Source of the DNA: Pseudomonadales bacterium | Lineage (GTDB): Bacteria > Pseudomonadota > Gammaproteobacteria > Pseudomonadales > UBA5518 | Assembly: GCA_022072145.1 (NCBI GenBank) | Contig: JAJVIG010000002.1 | Coordinates: 186,448-250,447 of the forward strand | DNA length: 64,000 nucleotides | Direction: 5' to 3' | In this document: positions 1 through 9,066 of the stretch, in pieces | Layout: every line of letters begins with the position of its first letter | Numbering within the stretch: the stretch's first letter is position 1 | Program-made: the position numbers and the translations under genes | Notes under the pieces: model-generated | What the model saw: only the letters and a program-made list of their open reading frames with translations | Told to the model about the DNA's origin: nothing | The model's database searches: none

Positions 1-1065
1 CAAAGGATCGCCGGTCACGACGGGACAAGCGATCGTACGTGATGTCGATCTGGTCACCGCGCGCGGCGACCCTCCCGTCCAGCGCTTGAACGCGTGGCTG
101 AAGCTCGGCGCGTCGGCATACCCCAGGCGCAGCGCGATCTCCTCGACCGACAGTCCGGTGGACTGCAGGTACTCGATCGCGAGGTTCTTGCGCACGTCCT
201 CGACCAGTTCCTTGAAGCTCGTCTGCTCCTGCGCGAGCTTGCGCTGGATCGTGCGCGGCGTGGTGCACAGCCGCGCGGCGATCGTCTCCAGGCTCGCGAG
301 CTGGTTCGGCAGCTGCACCAGATGCTGGCGGATCAGCTCGGCGAAACTGCCGCCGCGCTCGAGTTCGGCGCAGATGCGCTCGCACTGCGCTGCGAACACG
401 CGGGCCGACGCTGTCTCGCTCTGCAACAACGGCTCGTGGAGGTACTCCTCGGCGAAGCGGTACTCGTTGCCGGCGGCGGAGAAATTGACCGGACAGCCGA
501 AGAACTCCTCGTAGGCGTCGGCGTAGTCCGGCCGCGGCTGTGCCACGTTGAGCTCGATCAGCGGCAGCCGCTTGCCGAGTGCCTCGGTGGAGATCGTGTA
601 CGAGGCGGCGAGTCCGCGGTCGATCATGTACTGGTGACAGTCGCCGAGGTCGCGCAGGCGCCCCAGCGCGATCGTCACCACGCCGTTTTCCACGCGCAGC
701 GACCAGTGCAGGTAGGTCCACGTCATCAGGATGTTGTGGAACAGGACCCGGTAGGCCTCGAGCAGGTTCGGGCTGGTCATCACGGCCAGCCCGAGCATCC
801 CGTAGGCCGACAGGTGGTAGCGCGGTCCCATGCGCAAGCCGAGCTCGGGCATGTCGAGCCGGCGCAGCGCGTCGCCGGTGAAGCGCAGTTCCTGGGCCGG
901 TGACAGCACGTAGTCGGGGTTCGCCAGTGCCGTGAGCGGAATGCGCGCCTCGTCCAGCATCGCATCGACGTTCGCGCCGTGCTGGCGCAGCAGGGTGATC
1001 AGCGGATTCAGTCCGTAGACGAGGTGCCGGACGGTGCCGGGGCGGACGCGGGTTTCGAGCAGCAT
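1..1065 (-). CDS. AraC-family transcriptional regulator (partial, runs off left edge)
   Basis: On the minus strand an open frame begins at an ATG at 1065 and stays open for all 355 codons to base 1, so the C-terminus lies outside the window. Residues about 20-210 resemble the arabinose-binding-like N-terminal domain of OruR/ArgR-type regulators (for example PELGLRMGPRYHLSAYG). Residues about 255-335 form a double helix-turn-helix of the AraC type, with LETIAARLCTTPRTIQRKL and EEIALRLGYADAPSFSHAFK followed by RWTG. It is divergent from the acyl-CoA dehydrogenase operon starting at 1254 and is the obvious candidate to control it. This is inferred from position; the inducer is unknown. Confidence 0.88.
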   Translation of the reverse strand, partial: MLLETRVRPGTVRHLVYGLNPLITLLRQHGANVDAMLDEARIPLTALANPDYVLSPAQELRFTGDALRRLDMPELGLRMGPRYHLSAYGMLGLAVMTSPNLLEAYRVLFHNILMTWTYLHWSLRVENGVVTIALGRLRDLGDCHQYMIDRGLAASYTISTEALGKRLPLIELNVAQPRPDYADAYEEFFGCPVNFSAAGNEYRFAEEYLHEPLLQSETASARVFAAQCERICAELERGGSFAELIRQHLVQLPNQLASLETIAARLCTTPRTIQRKLAQEQTSFKELVEDVRKNLAIEYLQSTGLSVEEIALRLGYADAPSFSHAFKRWTGGSPRAVTRSTSRTIACPVVTGDPL

Positions 1066-1110
1066 GGGCGTTCGGTTCCGGTGTCTCCACGGGGGCCGGC
1101 TGTCGCAAAC

Positions 1111-1120
1111 TAACAAGTTA
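1111..1120. promoter_or_regulatory. Small dyad in the AraC/acyl-CoA dehydrogenase divergent gap
   Basis: TAACAAGTTA is a perfect inverted repeat (TAAC-AA-GTTA) in the 188-base gap between the divergent araC-type gene and the acyl-CoA dehydrogenase gene. A TATAAC hexamer at 1161-1166 could be a -10 element for the rightward operon, but no convincing -35 was found. The dyad is short, so chance is a real alternative. Confidence 0.25.
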
Positions 1121-1253
1121 ATTGTCGTGCGTAAACATCCGCCGGGCGGACGTCCTGATCTATAACTGTGCCGCGCTGCGGATGGCGTGTTTCGGACACC
1201 GCCACCGCCGACGCGGGCGATAACAGCATTACAGCCGCACGAGGAGGTCGCAC

Positions 1254-2516
1254 ATGGGTGTTCGCGATTGGCCTGCCAGTCCCCGCTCGCAACTGGGCGT
1301 CAGTGGCGCCGAGCCGCCGCTGCCGCCGATGATCGCGGAGTTCCAGCAGACCCTGCGGCGCTTCGCGCTCGAAGTGGTGCGCCCGCTCGGCATGCGACTC
1401 GATCGCATGAGCGCCGGGGAAGTGATCGCGCCGGGATCGCCGTTCTGGGAATTCCACCGCAAGTACCGCGAGCTCGGCATCGGCATCGAGACGCTGCGTG
1501 CGCTGTCGCCGGAAGACCTGAGCCTGATGTTCCCGATCCTGTTCGAGGAACTCGGCTACGGCGACGCGGGCCTTGCGATCTCGGCGGGCGCATCGACGCT
1601 GCCGCTGCTGCTCGCGTACCGCTTCGACAACGGTTTCCTGCTCGAGCGTTTCTCGGACAGCCAGCTCGGCTGCTGGGGTATCACCGAACCCGACCACGGC
1701 AGCGACCAACTCGACCCGAGCGGGCAACTGCTCGATTCGCGTGGGCGCTACGGCAAGCCGAACTGCGTGGCGACGTTGCGCGGCGACCGCATCGTGATCA
1801 ACGGCCAGAAGTCGGCCTGGGTGTCGAACGGGCCGGTGGCCGAGATCTGCATCCTCTACTGCGCGGCCGACACCGGCAGCGGTCCCGACCCGAGCCACGG
1901 CTGCGTGCTCGTGATCCCGCTCGATTTGCCGGGAGTGAGCCGCGGCAAGCCGCTGGACAAGATGGGCCAGCGCGCGCTGCCGCAGGGCGAGATCTTTTTC
2001 GACAACGTCGAGGTCGGCCGCGACTACCTGCTCGCCGGCCCCGAGGACTACCAGCGCGCGGTCTACTGTATCCACAGCGAGGCCAACGGCCTGATGGGCG
2101 GCACCTTCGCGGGGCTGGCGCAGGCGGCCTTCGACCTCGCGCTGGACTATGCGCACGAGCGCCGCCAGGGCGGCGTGCCGATCATCCGCCACCAGTCGGT
2201 ACAGCACCGGCTGTTCCACATGTATCGCAAGATCGAGGCGGCGCGGGCGCTGACGCGGCGCGTGATCCTCTACAACAACACCGCGCCGGTGCCGGCGTTG
2301 CAGGCGGCGATGACCTCCAAGGTCACCGGCACGCAGACCTCGTTCGAGGTCGCGAGCGAGGCGCTGCAGCTCTTCGGCGGCAACGGGCTCACGCGCGAGT
2401 ACCCGCTGGAGAAACTGCTGCGCGACGCGCGCGCCTCGCTGATCGAGGACGGCTGCAACGAGATCCTCGCGATCAAGGGTGGCTGCTACCTGATCGACGA
2501 GGCTCGTCTGCGATGA
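1254..2516 (+). CDS. Acyl-CoA dehydrogenase family protein
   Basis: A 420-residue flavoprotein expected to oxidise an acyl-CoA at the alpha-beta bond and pass electrons to ETF. Family signatures are GCWGITEPDHGSD (about residues 141-153), INGQKSAWVSNG in the middle beta domain, and the C-terminal LFGGNGLTREYPLEKLLRDA. The position that normally holds the catalytic Glu in the EGT motif reads E398-D399-G-C, so Asp aligns with the usual base; some alicyclic acyl-CoA dehydrogenases are known to use Asp. The start is set by GAGGAGG eight bases upstream. The stop overlaps the thiolase start as ATGA, so translation is coupled. It is the first gene of the rightward operon. Confidence 0.9.
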   Translation: MGVRDWPASPRSQLGVSGAEPPLPPMIAEFQQTLRRFALEVVRPLGMRLDRMSAGEVIAPGSPFWEFHRKYRELGIGIETLRALSPEDLSLMFPILFEELGYGDAGLAISAGASTLPLLLAYRFDNGFLLERFSDSQLGCWGITEPDHGSDQLDPSGQLLDSRGRYGKPNCVATLRGDRIVINGQKSAWVSNGPVAEICILYCAADTGSGPDPSHGCVLVIPLDLPGVSRGKPLDKMGQRALPQGEIFFDNVEVGRDYLLAGPEDYQRAVYCIHSEANGLMGGTFAGLAQAAFDLALDYAHERRQGGVPIIRHQSVQHRLFHMYRKIEAARALTRRVILYNNTAPVPALQAAMTSKVTGTQTSFEVASEALQLFGGNGLTREYPLEKLLRDARASLIEDGCNEILAIKGGCYLIDEARLR

Positions 2517-3745
2517 AACAGCAGGCCTGGATCGCCGGCGTCGGGATGACGCGCTTCGGCAAGCACATCGATCGCGGGCTGAAATCGCTCGCGCACGAGG
2601 CGATCGGGGCAGCGGTCGCCGACGCCGGGATCGGTCTCGGCGAGGTGCAGGCCGCGTGGATGGGCAACGCCGCCGCCGCGGTGATCACCGGGCAGGTCTG
2701 CGTGCCGGGGCAGATGATCCTGCGCTCGCTCGGCGTGGGCCACATTTCGGTCGTGAACGTCGAGAACGCCTGCGCGACCGCGGCCACCGCCTTCCACCAG
2801 GCGTGCACGATGGTCAGCGCCGGGCTGTACGACGTGGTGCTCGCCTGCGGCGTCGAGAAGCTCTACCACGAGGACAAGCTGAAGACCTTCTCGGTGTTCA
2901 GCGGCGCGATCGACGTGGAAGACGCGACGCAGGTGATCGAGGGCATCCAGCAGCGCATCCGCGCGCTCGATCCGCGTGCCGACGCGGCCGGAGCGGGCGT
3001 CACGCGTTCGCTGTTCATGGATATCTACGCCGCCTGGGCGCTCGGCCACATGCAGCGCTACGGCACCACGCGCGAGCAGCTGGCGGCGGTGTCGGCCAAG
3101 AACTCGCTGCACGGCAGCCTGAACCCGAAGGCGCAATACCGCGATGTGGTCGGCGTCGCCGAGGTGCTGGCCGCGCGCGAGGTGTCGTGGCCGTTGACGC
3201 TGCCGATGTGCTCGCCGATCGGCGACGGCGCGGCAGCGGTGATCGTGATCAGCGATCGCAAGCGGCGCGAGCTCGGCATGCAGCGTGCGATCCGGGTGGA
3301 GGCCTGCCAGCTCGGCAGCGGCTGGGACTACGCCGACGGCGAACCCTCGGTGGCCGAGAGCGAGGCGAGCCGCTTCTACGAGTGCGCCGGCATCGGCCCG
3401 GCGGACATCGACTGCATCGAGCTGCACGACGCCTCGGCGCCGTCCGAGATCATGTACTACGAGTACCTCGGGCTGTGCGGCCGGGGCGAGGGCGGGCGCT
3501 TCGTCGAGGAGGGGCACTCGCGTCTCGGCGGCCGGGTGCCGGTCAACACCTCGGGCGGGCTGCTGCGCAAGGGGCACCCGATCGGCGCCACCGGCATCGC
3601 GCAGCTCGTCGAGCTGACCGAACAGTTGCGCGGCGAAGCCGGCGCCCGCCAGGTCGAGGGCGCGCGCGTGGCGCTCGCCGAGAACGGCGGCGGCTACATC
3701 GGGAGCGACGCAGCCGCGCTGGTGCTGACGCTGCTGTCGCGCTGA
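2513..3745 (+). CDS. Thiolase family protein (SCP-2 type)
   Basis: A 410-residue thiolase-fold protein expected to cleave a 3-oxoacyl-CoA with CoA. C87 in VNVENACATA is the nucleophile position. The histidine loop is present as GGLLRKGHPIGATG, and ELHDASAPSE matches SCP-x/lipid-transfer-type thiolases. The end of the protein (ENGGGYIGSDAAALVLTLL) has no second catalytic Cys, as in the SCP-2/thiolase-like branch often found in sterol and branched-acid degradation. Its ATG overlaps the acyl-CoA dehydrogenase stop. A retro-aldolase role, as in Ltp2-type proteins, is possible, but no DUF35 partner is adjacent. Confidence 0.88.
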   Translation: MKQQAWIAGVGMTRFGKHIDRGLKSLAHEAIGAAVADAGIGLGEVQAAWMGNAAAAVITGQVCVPGQMILRSLGVGHISVVNVENACATAATAFHQACTMVSAGLYDVVLACGVEKLYHEDKLKTFSVFSGAIDVEDATQVIEGIQQRIRALDPRADAAGAGVTRSLFMDIYAAWALGHMQRYGTTREQLAAVSAKNSLHGSLNPKAQYRDVVGVAEVLAAREVSWPLTLPMCSPIGDGAAAVIVISDRKRRELGMQRAIRVEACQLGSGWDYADGEPSVAESEASRFYECAGIGPADIDCIELHDASAPSEIMYYEYLGLCGRGEGGRFVEEGHSRLGGRVPVNTSGGLLRKGHPIGATGIAQLVELTEQLRGEAGARQVEGARVALAENGGGYIGSDAAALVLTLLSR

Positions 3746-3828
3746 GTGGCTCGCGCTATCGCACCCGCGTGCGGCGCCGGAGCGTGCCGGATACGAACGA
3801 CGACAACGATAAAGGATGGATCGCGGAC

Positions 3829-5463
3829 GTGAGTGAGCAGCTGATTCTCGCGAACCTGATCGCGGCGAAGGCCGCGGCGCAGCGCGATCTCGACGTGCTG
3901 ACCTTCGTCGACGTGCTGCCCGACGGCTCCCTGGTCGACGAGACGCGCACCTATGGCGAGCTGTGGGACAACGGGCGACGCCTCGCCGGGGCGCTGCTCG
4001 CGCACGGCATGCGACGTGGCGACCGCTTCGCGCTGCTGATGCAGAACGATCCGGAGTTCGTCGACTGCATGGTCGGCTCCAGCGTCGCGGCGACGGTGTA
4101 CGTGCCGATCGACGCGCGCACGCGCGGCGACAAGCTCGCCTACATGCTGCGTTTCGCCGGCTGCCGCGGCGTGGTCTGCGCCGGCTACGCGCTGGCGAAC
4201 CTGCTGGAAGTAGCTCCCGGGCTGCCCGATCTGGAATGGATCTGGGTGACCGGTGCCGCGCGGCCGGCCGGGGCCGCGCCGGCGCGCGTCGCGCTGCGGC
4301 GGCTGGCCGACGTGCTGGACGCGCAGGTGCCCGCAGTCGCGGTTGCGGTAAGCGATCCCGCCGAACCGATGCAGATGCTCTACACCTCGGGCACCACCGG
4401 CGATCCGAAGGCGATCGTGGCGAACTACATGCGTTACACGATGATCGCCTCGATCGCGCCCGTGCTCGGCTGGACCGCGGCCGACCGGCTCTACACCGGG
4501 TTGTCGTTCACGCACGCCAACGCGCAGATAATCACGCTCGGCAACGTGCTGGTGCTGGGGGCGCGCGGCGTGTTCAGTCGCCGCTTCACGAAATCGCGGC
4601 TGTGGGACATCTGCCGTCGCTACGGCTGCACGGCGTTCAACCTGCTCGGCGGCATGACGACGGCGATCTACAGCGAGCCGCCACGGCCCGACGACGCCGA
4701 CAACCCGGTGCGCATGGTGCTCAGCGCGGGCATGCCGGCGGCGATCTGGGAGAACTTCGCGCGGCGCTTCGGCGTGCAGATCTTCGAGTTCTACGGTGCC
4801 GCCGAGGGCGGGATGACGTTCAATCCGCCCGGCGTAGGGCCGATCGGCAGCATCGGCAAGCCGCCCCCGACCATGGAGGCGCGCATCGTCGACGAGCACG
4901 ACCGCGAATGCCTGCCCTTCGAACGCGGCGAGATCGTGTTCCGCAACGCCGACGGCAGCTGTCCGCCGGTGGTCTATTACGGCAACCCCGAGGCCTCGCA
5001 CAGCAAGACCGCCGGCGGCTGGCTGCGCATGGGCGACATCGGCCACCGTGACGCCGACGGCTGGTTCTACTTCGATTACCGCAAGGGCGGCGGGATCCGC
5101 CACAACGGGGATTTCGTCGCCACGGCCTTCGTCGAAAAGGCGATCGCCGAGCACCCGCAGGTCGACGATGTGTTCGTCTACGGCATCGCAGCCGCCTCGG
5201 GCGCGCCGGGCGAGAAGGACGTGGTCGCGGTGGTGGTGCCGTTGCCTGGTGTAGCGCTCGACGTGGCGGATCTCTACCGCCATTGCCGGCGCATGCTGGA
5301 GCCGAACTTCGTTCCCGGCTTCGTCCAGGTGATGGACGCGATTCCGAAGACCGCCTCGGAGAAGCCGCAGGAACGCTACTGTCTGGACTTCTTCCGCACC
5401 CACCCGGAGGCGGTGTTCACGGAAGCCCAGGTCACGCCAACAGCCGAACGGAGAAGTTCATGA
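3829..5463 (+). CDS. AMP-forming acyl-CoA synthetase / acid-CoA ligase
   Basis: A 544-residue member of the ANL superfamily that would adenylate a carboxylic acid and transfer it to CoA. The ATP-binding loop YTSGTTGDPKA is at about residues 185-195. FEFYGAAEGG is the A5 motif, GWLRMGDIGHRDADGW holds the conserved Asp, and the C-terminal lysine motif is KTASEKPQER with K512 as the expected catalytic Lys (the usual SGK Gly is Glu). The GTG start is chosen because AAGGATGG lies about ten bases upstream and homology begins there. The stop overlaps the next start as ATGA. It probably activates the substrate used by the preceding beta-oxidation genes. Confidence 0.87.
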   Translation: MSEQLILANLIAAKAAAQRDLDVLTFVDVLPDGSLVDETRTYGELWDNGRRLAGALLAHGMRRGDRFALLMQNDPEFVDCMVGSSVAATVYVPIDARTRGDKLAYMLRFAGCRGVVCAGYALANLLEVAPGLPDLEWIWVTGAARPAGAAPARVALRRLADVLDAQVPAVAVAVSDPAEPMQMLYTSGTTGDPKAIVANYMRYTMIASIAPVLGWTAADRLYTGLSFTHANAQIITLGNVLVLGARGVFSRRFTKSRLWDICRRYGCTAFNLLGGMTTAIYSEPPRPDDADNPVRMVLSAGMPAAIWENFARRFGVQIFEFYGAAEGGMTFNPPGVGPIGSIGKPPPTMEARIVDEHDRECLPFERGEIVFRNADGSCPPVVYYGNPEASHSKTAGGWLRMGDIGHRDADGWFYFDYRKGGGIRHNGDFVATAFVEKAIAEHPQVDDVFVYGIAAASGAPGEKDVVAVVVPLPGVALDVADLYRHCRRMLEPNFVPGFVQVMDAIPKTASEKPQERYCLDFFRTHPEAVFTEAQVTPTAERRSS

Positions 5464-6569
5464 ACGCGGAAGTCGTCGTCTACGGTGCCAGCGGTTACAC
5501 CGGCAAGCTGATCGCGTGGCAGCTCGCCGAACGCGGCATTCCGTTCATCGCGGCCGGGCGCAACGCCGGGCGGCTCGCCGCCGAGATGGCGAAGGTGCCC
5601 GAGCTCGACGGTGCGCGCTACGAATGCGTGGCGGTGGATCACGACGAGGCCGCGCTGACGAAATTGTTCACCGGACGCAAGGCGGTCTGCAACGTGGTCG
5701 GGCCGTTCATGCAGCTCGGCGAGCCGGTGGTGAAGGCCTGTCTGGCCGCCGGCTGCCATTACCTCGATACCACCGGCGAGCAGGACTGGATGCTGCACCT
5801 GCAACGCAACTACGGGGAGGCCTTCGCACGCAAGGGACTGCTGCTGGTGCCGGCGTGTTCGTGGATGTGGCTGGCGGGGCAACTCGCGGCGGAGCTCGCG
5901 CTGGAACACCCGGGAATCGACACCCTCGACATCGCGTACATGGCCGACTCGAACACCAGCGTGGCCTCGACGATGTCGTTCCTGCGCATGCTGACGCGCG
6001 AGCAGTATTTCCTCGAGCACGGTGCGCTGTGCACCTGGCCGTCGGCCACCGCGTACCCGATCTCGATCCCCGGCGTGCACCGCGTGCTCGACTCGCTGCC
6101 GTGGGGCGGCGGCGGCGAACCCGTCTGGTACGCGAACGATCCGCGCGTCGCCAGCTGCAGCGTGCTGGTGGCGTTCCGCAACCAGGACATGCTGCGCGCG
6201 ATCGTCGCGCTGCTGGTGGACTTCGAGCAGAAACACCGTCACCTGCCGGTGGCCGAGCAGGAGCAGATCACGAACACGCTGGGCAACCAGCTGGTGTCCT
6301 CGGAGCCCGGGCGCGAGGTGCCGGCGCGCAACCGCAGCATCGTCAGCTGTCACGGCCGTGGTGACACCGGCTCGGTCACCGTGGTGCTGCGCGGCAACGC
6401 GCCGTACATCCAGACCGGGATCTTCGTCGCCGAGGCGATGCGCACGATCCTGCTCGGGCGCCAGCGCGGGCAGGGTTTCACCGCGCCGGCCGCGGCCTTC
6501 GGCGCGCGCGAGATGATCGCCGCCGCCGCTGCCGCCGGCCAGCTCGCATGGGAGGCCACACCCGTATGA
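5460..6569 (+). CDS. Saccharopine dehydrogenase-like / trans-acting enoyl reductase-like oxidoreductase
   Basis: A 369-residue protein with an N-terminal Rossmann fold (VVVYGASGYTGKLIAWQL, residues 4-21, then AGRN as the NADP-type second-strand end). NVVGPFMQLGEPVVKACL and HYLDTTGE are hallmarks of the saccharopine dehydrogenase NADP-binding family, which includes mycobacterial trans-acting enoyl reductases. The C-terminal half (RNRSIVSCHGRGDTGSVTV) resembles a domain seen in proteobacterial lipid-degradation loci. It is translationally coupled to the ligase by an ATGA overlap. Reduction of an enoyl or enone intermediate is an inference; the substrate is unknown. Confidence 0.75.
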   Translation: MNAEVVVYGASGYTGKLIAWQLAERGIPFIAAGRNAGRLAAEMAKVPELDGARYECVAVDHDEAALTKLFTGRKAVCNVVGPFMQLGEPVVKACLAAGCHYLDTTGEQDWMLHLQRNYGEAFARKGLLLVPACSWMWLAGQLAAELALEHPGIDTLDIAYMADSNTSVASTMSFLRMLTREQYFLEHGALCTWPSATAYPISIPGVHRVLDSLPWGGGGEPVWYANDPRVASCSVLVAFRNQDMLRAIVALLVDFEQKHRHLPVAEQEQITNTLGNQLVSSEPGREVPARNRSIVSCHGRGDTGSVTVVLRGNAPYIQTGIFVAEAMRTILLGRQRGQGFTAPAAAFGAREMIAAAAAAGQLAWEATPV

Positions 6570-6609
6570 GGGGCCAACGAGTGAGCGGTGCGTCCGCGCC
6601 CCGGGAGCG

Positions 6610-9021
6610 GTGCGCGTGAAGACGATCCGCTATCGCATCGCACGCTTCACGATCAGCCATGCCACGGCCGTGCTGGCGGTGCTCGCGCTGATGACGGCCT
6701 TCTTCGCCGCCGGTCTGCCGCGGGTCGAGCTGCGCACGATCTTCTCGGACCTGTTTCCGCGCAACCACCCGTTCGTCCAGACCTACCGGGACCATCCGAA
6801 CTTCGGCAACCCGCTCACGGTCACGATCATGGTCAAGCGCCGCGACGGCGACATCTACGACGCCGGGACGTTGCAGAAAATCTGGGACATGACGCGCGAT
6901 GTGGACCTCGCGCCTGCCATCGACCACGACCAGATCCTGTCGATCGCGACCGAGAAGGCGCGCTTCCAGGAAGCCACGCCGTTCGGCATCGACAGCCAGC
7001 CGCTGATGGGCGACCACCCGCCGCGGACCGCAGAGGAGATCGCCGAGTTCCGCCGCCGCGTCGAGAAGTCGCCCAACTCGCGTACCTTCCTGATCTCGCA
7101 GGACGAGACCGCGACGCTGATCCGCGCCACCTTCATCGAGCGGCTGCTCGATTACGGCGAGAGCTTCGAGTACATCCAGGCGCTGGTCGAGCGCGAGCGC
7201 GACGCGCACCACGAGGTCTACGTCGCCGGCCAGCCGGTGCTCACAGGTTGGGTCTACCGCCACGAGATGCAGATGTTCGGCATCTTCGCGGTGACGATCA
7301 CGGCGCTGCTGCTCTCGCTGGTGCTCTACATGCGCAACGTCGCCGGCGTGCTCGCGCCGCTGGTGACCAGTGCGACGGCCGCCATCTGGGGCTTCGGCTT
7401 CGTCGGCTGGCTGGGGCTGCCGGTCGAGCCGCTGATCATGGTCGTGCCGCTGCTGCTGGTCGCGCGTTCGTTCAGCCACTGCGTGCAGTTCACCGAGCGC
7501 TTCTACGAGGTCTACCACCACGTCGATGACCGGCGCCGCGCGGCCGAGATCACGCTGGGCGTGATGTTCGCTCCCGGCGTGCTCGGTATCGTGACCGATG
7601 CGGCGGGGCTGTTCCTGATCGCGGTCGCGCCGATCCCGGCGATGGAGCGCTTCGCGCTGTTCTGCGGTTTCTGGGCGCTGATGCTGGTGCCGACCAACGT
7701 GATCCTGTCGGCACTGCTGCTCGCACGTCTGCCGGCGCCGCGCAACGTGGCGACCATCATCGGCGAGGCGCGTGGCGGCTCGGCGTTGCACTCGGCCATG
7801 CGGCGGTTGCTGGCGGTGACCGGCACCTTGAGCCACGGGCGCAACGGACGCGTGCTGGCGGTAGTGGTCGTGGTGCTGACGGTGGCGGCGCTGGTGCGCC
7901 TGACGGATCTCGCGGTCGGCAACCCGGTCGAGGGCAGCAACCTGCTGTTCGGGGACTCCGAATACAACGTCGCGGTGGGCCACATCAACGCGCACTTCCC
8001 CGGTCTGAACACGCTCGAGGTCGTGTTCGAGGCGCGCGAGGCGAGCAGCGTGCGGCGCGTGATGCACCAGGCGGAAACGATGGCGACGATGAACGCGCTG
8101 CAGCGCATCCTGGAGAGCGGCGAACGGCCGCCGCAGGCCACGCTGTCCTTCGCCGACTACCTGCCGGAGGCGAACCGGCTGTTCAGCGGCGGCAATCCCA
8201 AGTGGGCGCCGCTCGATGCGGACGACGAGGCCGTTGCCGCCGCGGCCGGAGCGGTGCTGTTCGGCACCAGCCCGAAGTGCTTCCTGCACGTCACCGATTT
8301 CGTGCAGGAGAACGGTACCGTCTCGCTGTGGTACCCCGACAACCGCCAGCCCACGGTCGACGCCGCGCTGGCGGCGGCGCGCGCGGCGGTCGCCGAGGTG
8401 GGCGAGGAGCACCCGAATTTCCGCATCCGCCTCGCGACCGGAACGATCGCGTTGCAGCAGTCGATCAACGACACGGTCGACCGTTACCAGTACATCATCA
8501 TGGTGCTGCTGAACCTGGTGATGCTGGTCAGCTGTTCCTGGGCGTACCGCTCGGTGGTCGCCGGCGTGCTGCTGCTGATCCCGGTCAACCTGTCGAACGT
8601 GCTGCTCGGCGCCGTGATGGTCTCGCTGGGAATCGGGCTCGACGTGAACACGCTGCCGATCACCGCGATCGGCATCGGGGTCGGAATCGACTACGGGATC
8701 TACCTGCTGAGCCGCATCTGCGAGGAATACCAGCTCCACGGGCGCTACGAGCGCGCGATCGAGGAGGCGATCTCGACCACCGGCAAGGCGATCTTCTTCA
8801 CCGCGACCATCGTGCTGATCGCGATCCTGCCGTGGTACTTCCTGTCCGAGCTGAAGTTCCTGGCGGACATGGGGCTGCTGCTGGTCATGGTCATGCTGAT
8901 CAACATGGTCATCGCGCTGCTCGTGCTGCCGCTGCTGGTGTGGCTGTTCGAGCCGAAGTTCGTCGGCTCGAAGGACCTGCTGGTCGGTGAAGGCGTGAAC
9001 CTGGCGGACTACGCGACCTGA
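6610..9021 (+). CDS. MMPL/RND-family inner-membrane transporter
   Basis: An 803-residue protein with the duplicated RND layout: a first membrane segment near residues 17-36, a large periplasmic loop, a membrane bundle (about residues 215-370), a second single segment near 415-435, a second periplasmic loop, and a C-terminal bundle (about 620-790). GIGVGIDYGIYLLSRI, with a membrane Asp, is the typical RND/MMPL proton-relay segment of the second half. The GTG at 6610 is preceded by GGGAG; a second GTG six bases on is also possible. It sits between CoA genes and a DUF1329/YCF48/DUF1302 set, which suggests movement of a lipid-like molecule across the envelope (inference). Confidence 0.85.
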   Translation: MRVKTIRYRIARFTISHATAVLAVLALMTAFFAAGLPRVELRTIFSDLFPRNHPFVQTYRDHPNFGNPLTVTIMVKRRDGDIYDAGTLQKIWDMTRDVDLAPAIDHDQILSIATEKARFQEATPFGIDSQPLMGDHPPRTAEEIAEFRRRVEKSPNSRTFLISQDETATLIRATFIERLLDYGESFEYIQALVERERDAHHEVYVAGQPVLTGWVYRHEMQMFGIFAVTITALLLSLVLYMRNVAGVLAPLVTSATAAIWGFGFVGWLGLPVEPLIMVVPLLLVARSFSHCVQFTERFYEVYHHVDDRRRAAEITLGVMFAPGVLGIVTDAAGLFLIAVAPIPAMERFALFCGFWALMLVPTNVILSALLLARLPAPRNVATIIGEARGGSALHSAMRRLLAVTGTLSHGRNGRVLAVVVVVLTVAALVRLTDLAVGNPVEGSNLLFGDSEYNVAVGHINAHFPGLNTLEVVFEAREASSVRRVMHQAETMATMNALQRILESGERPPQATLSFADYLPEANRLFSGGNPKWAPLDADDEAVAAAAGAVLFGTSPKCFLHVTDFVQENGTVSLWYPDNRQPTVDAALAAARAAVAEVGEEHPNFRIRLATGTIALQQSINDTVDRYQYIIMVLLNLVMLVSCSWAYRSVVAGVLLLIPVNLSNVLLGAVMVSLGIGLDVNTLPITAIGIGVGIDYGIYLLSRICEEYQLHGRYERAIEEAISTTGKAIFFTATIVLIAILPWYFLSELKFLADMGLLLVMVMLINMVIALLVLPLLVWLFEPKFVGSKDLLVGEGVNLADYAT

Positions 9022-9066
9022 GAGACGGGCTACCCATAACGACTGCAACCACCGGAGGACTGCACC

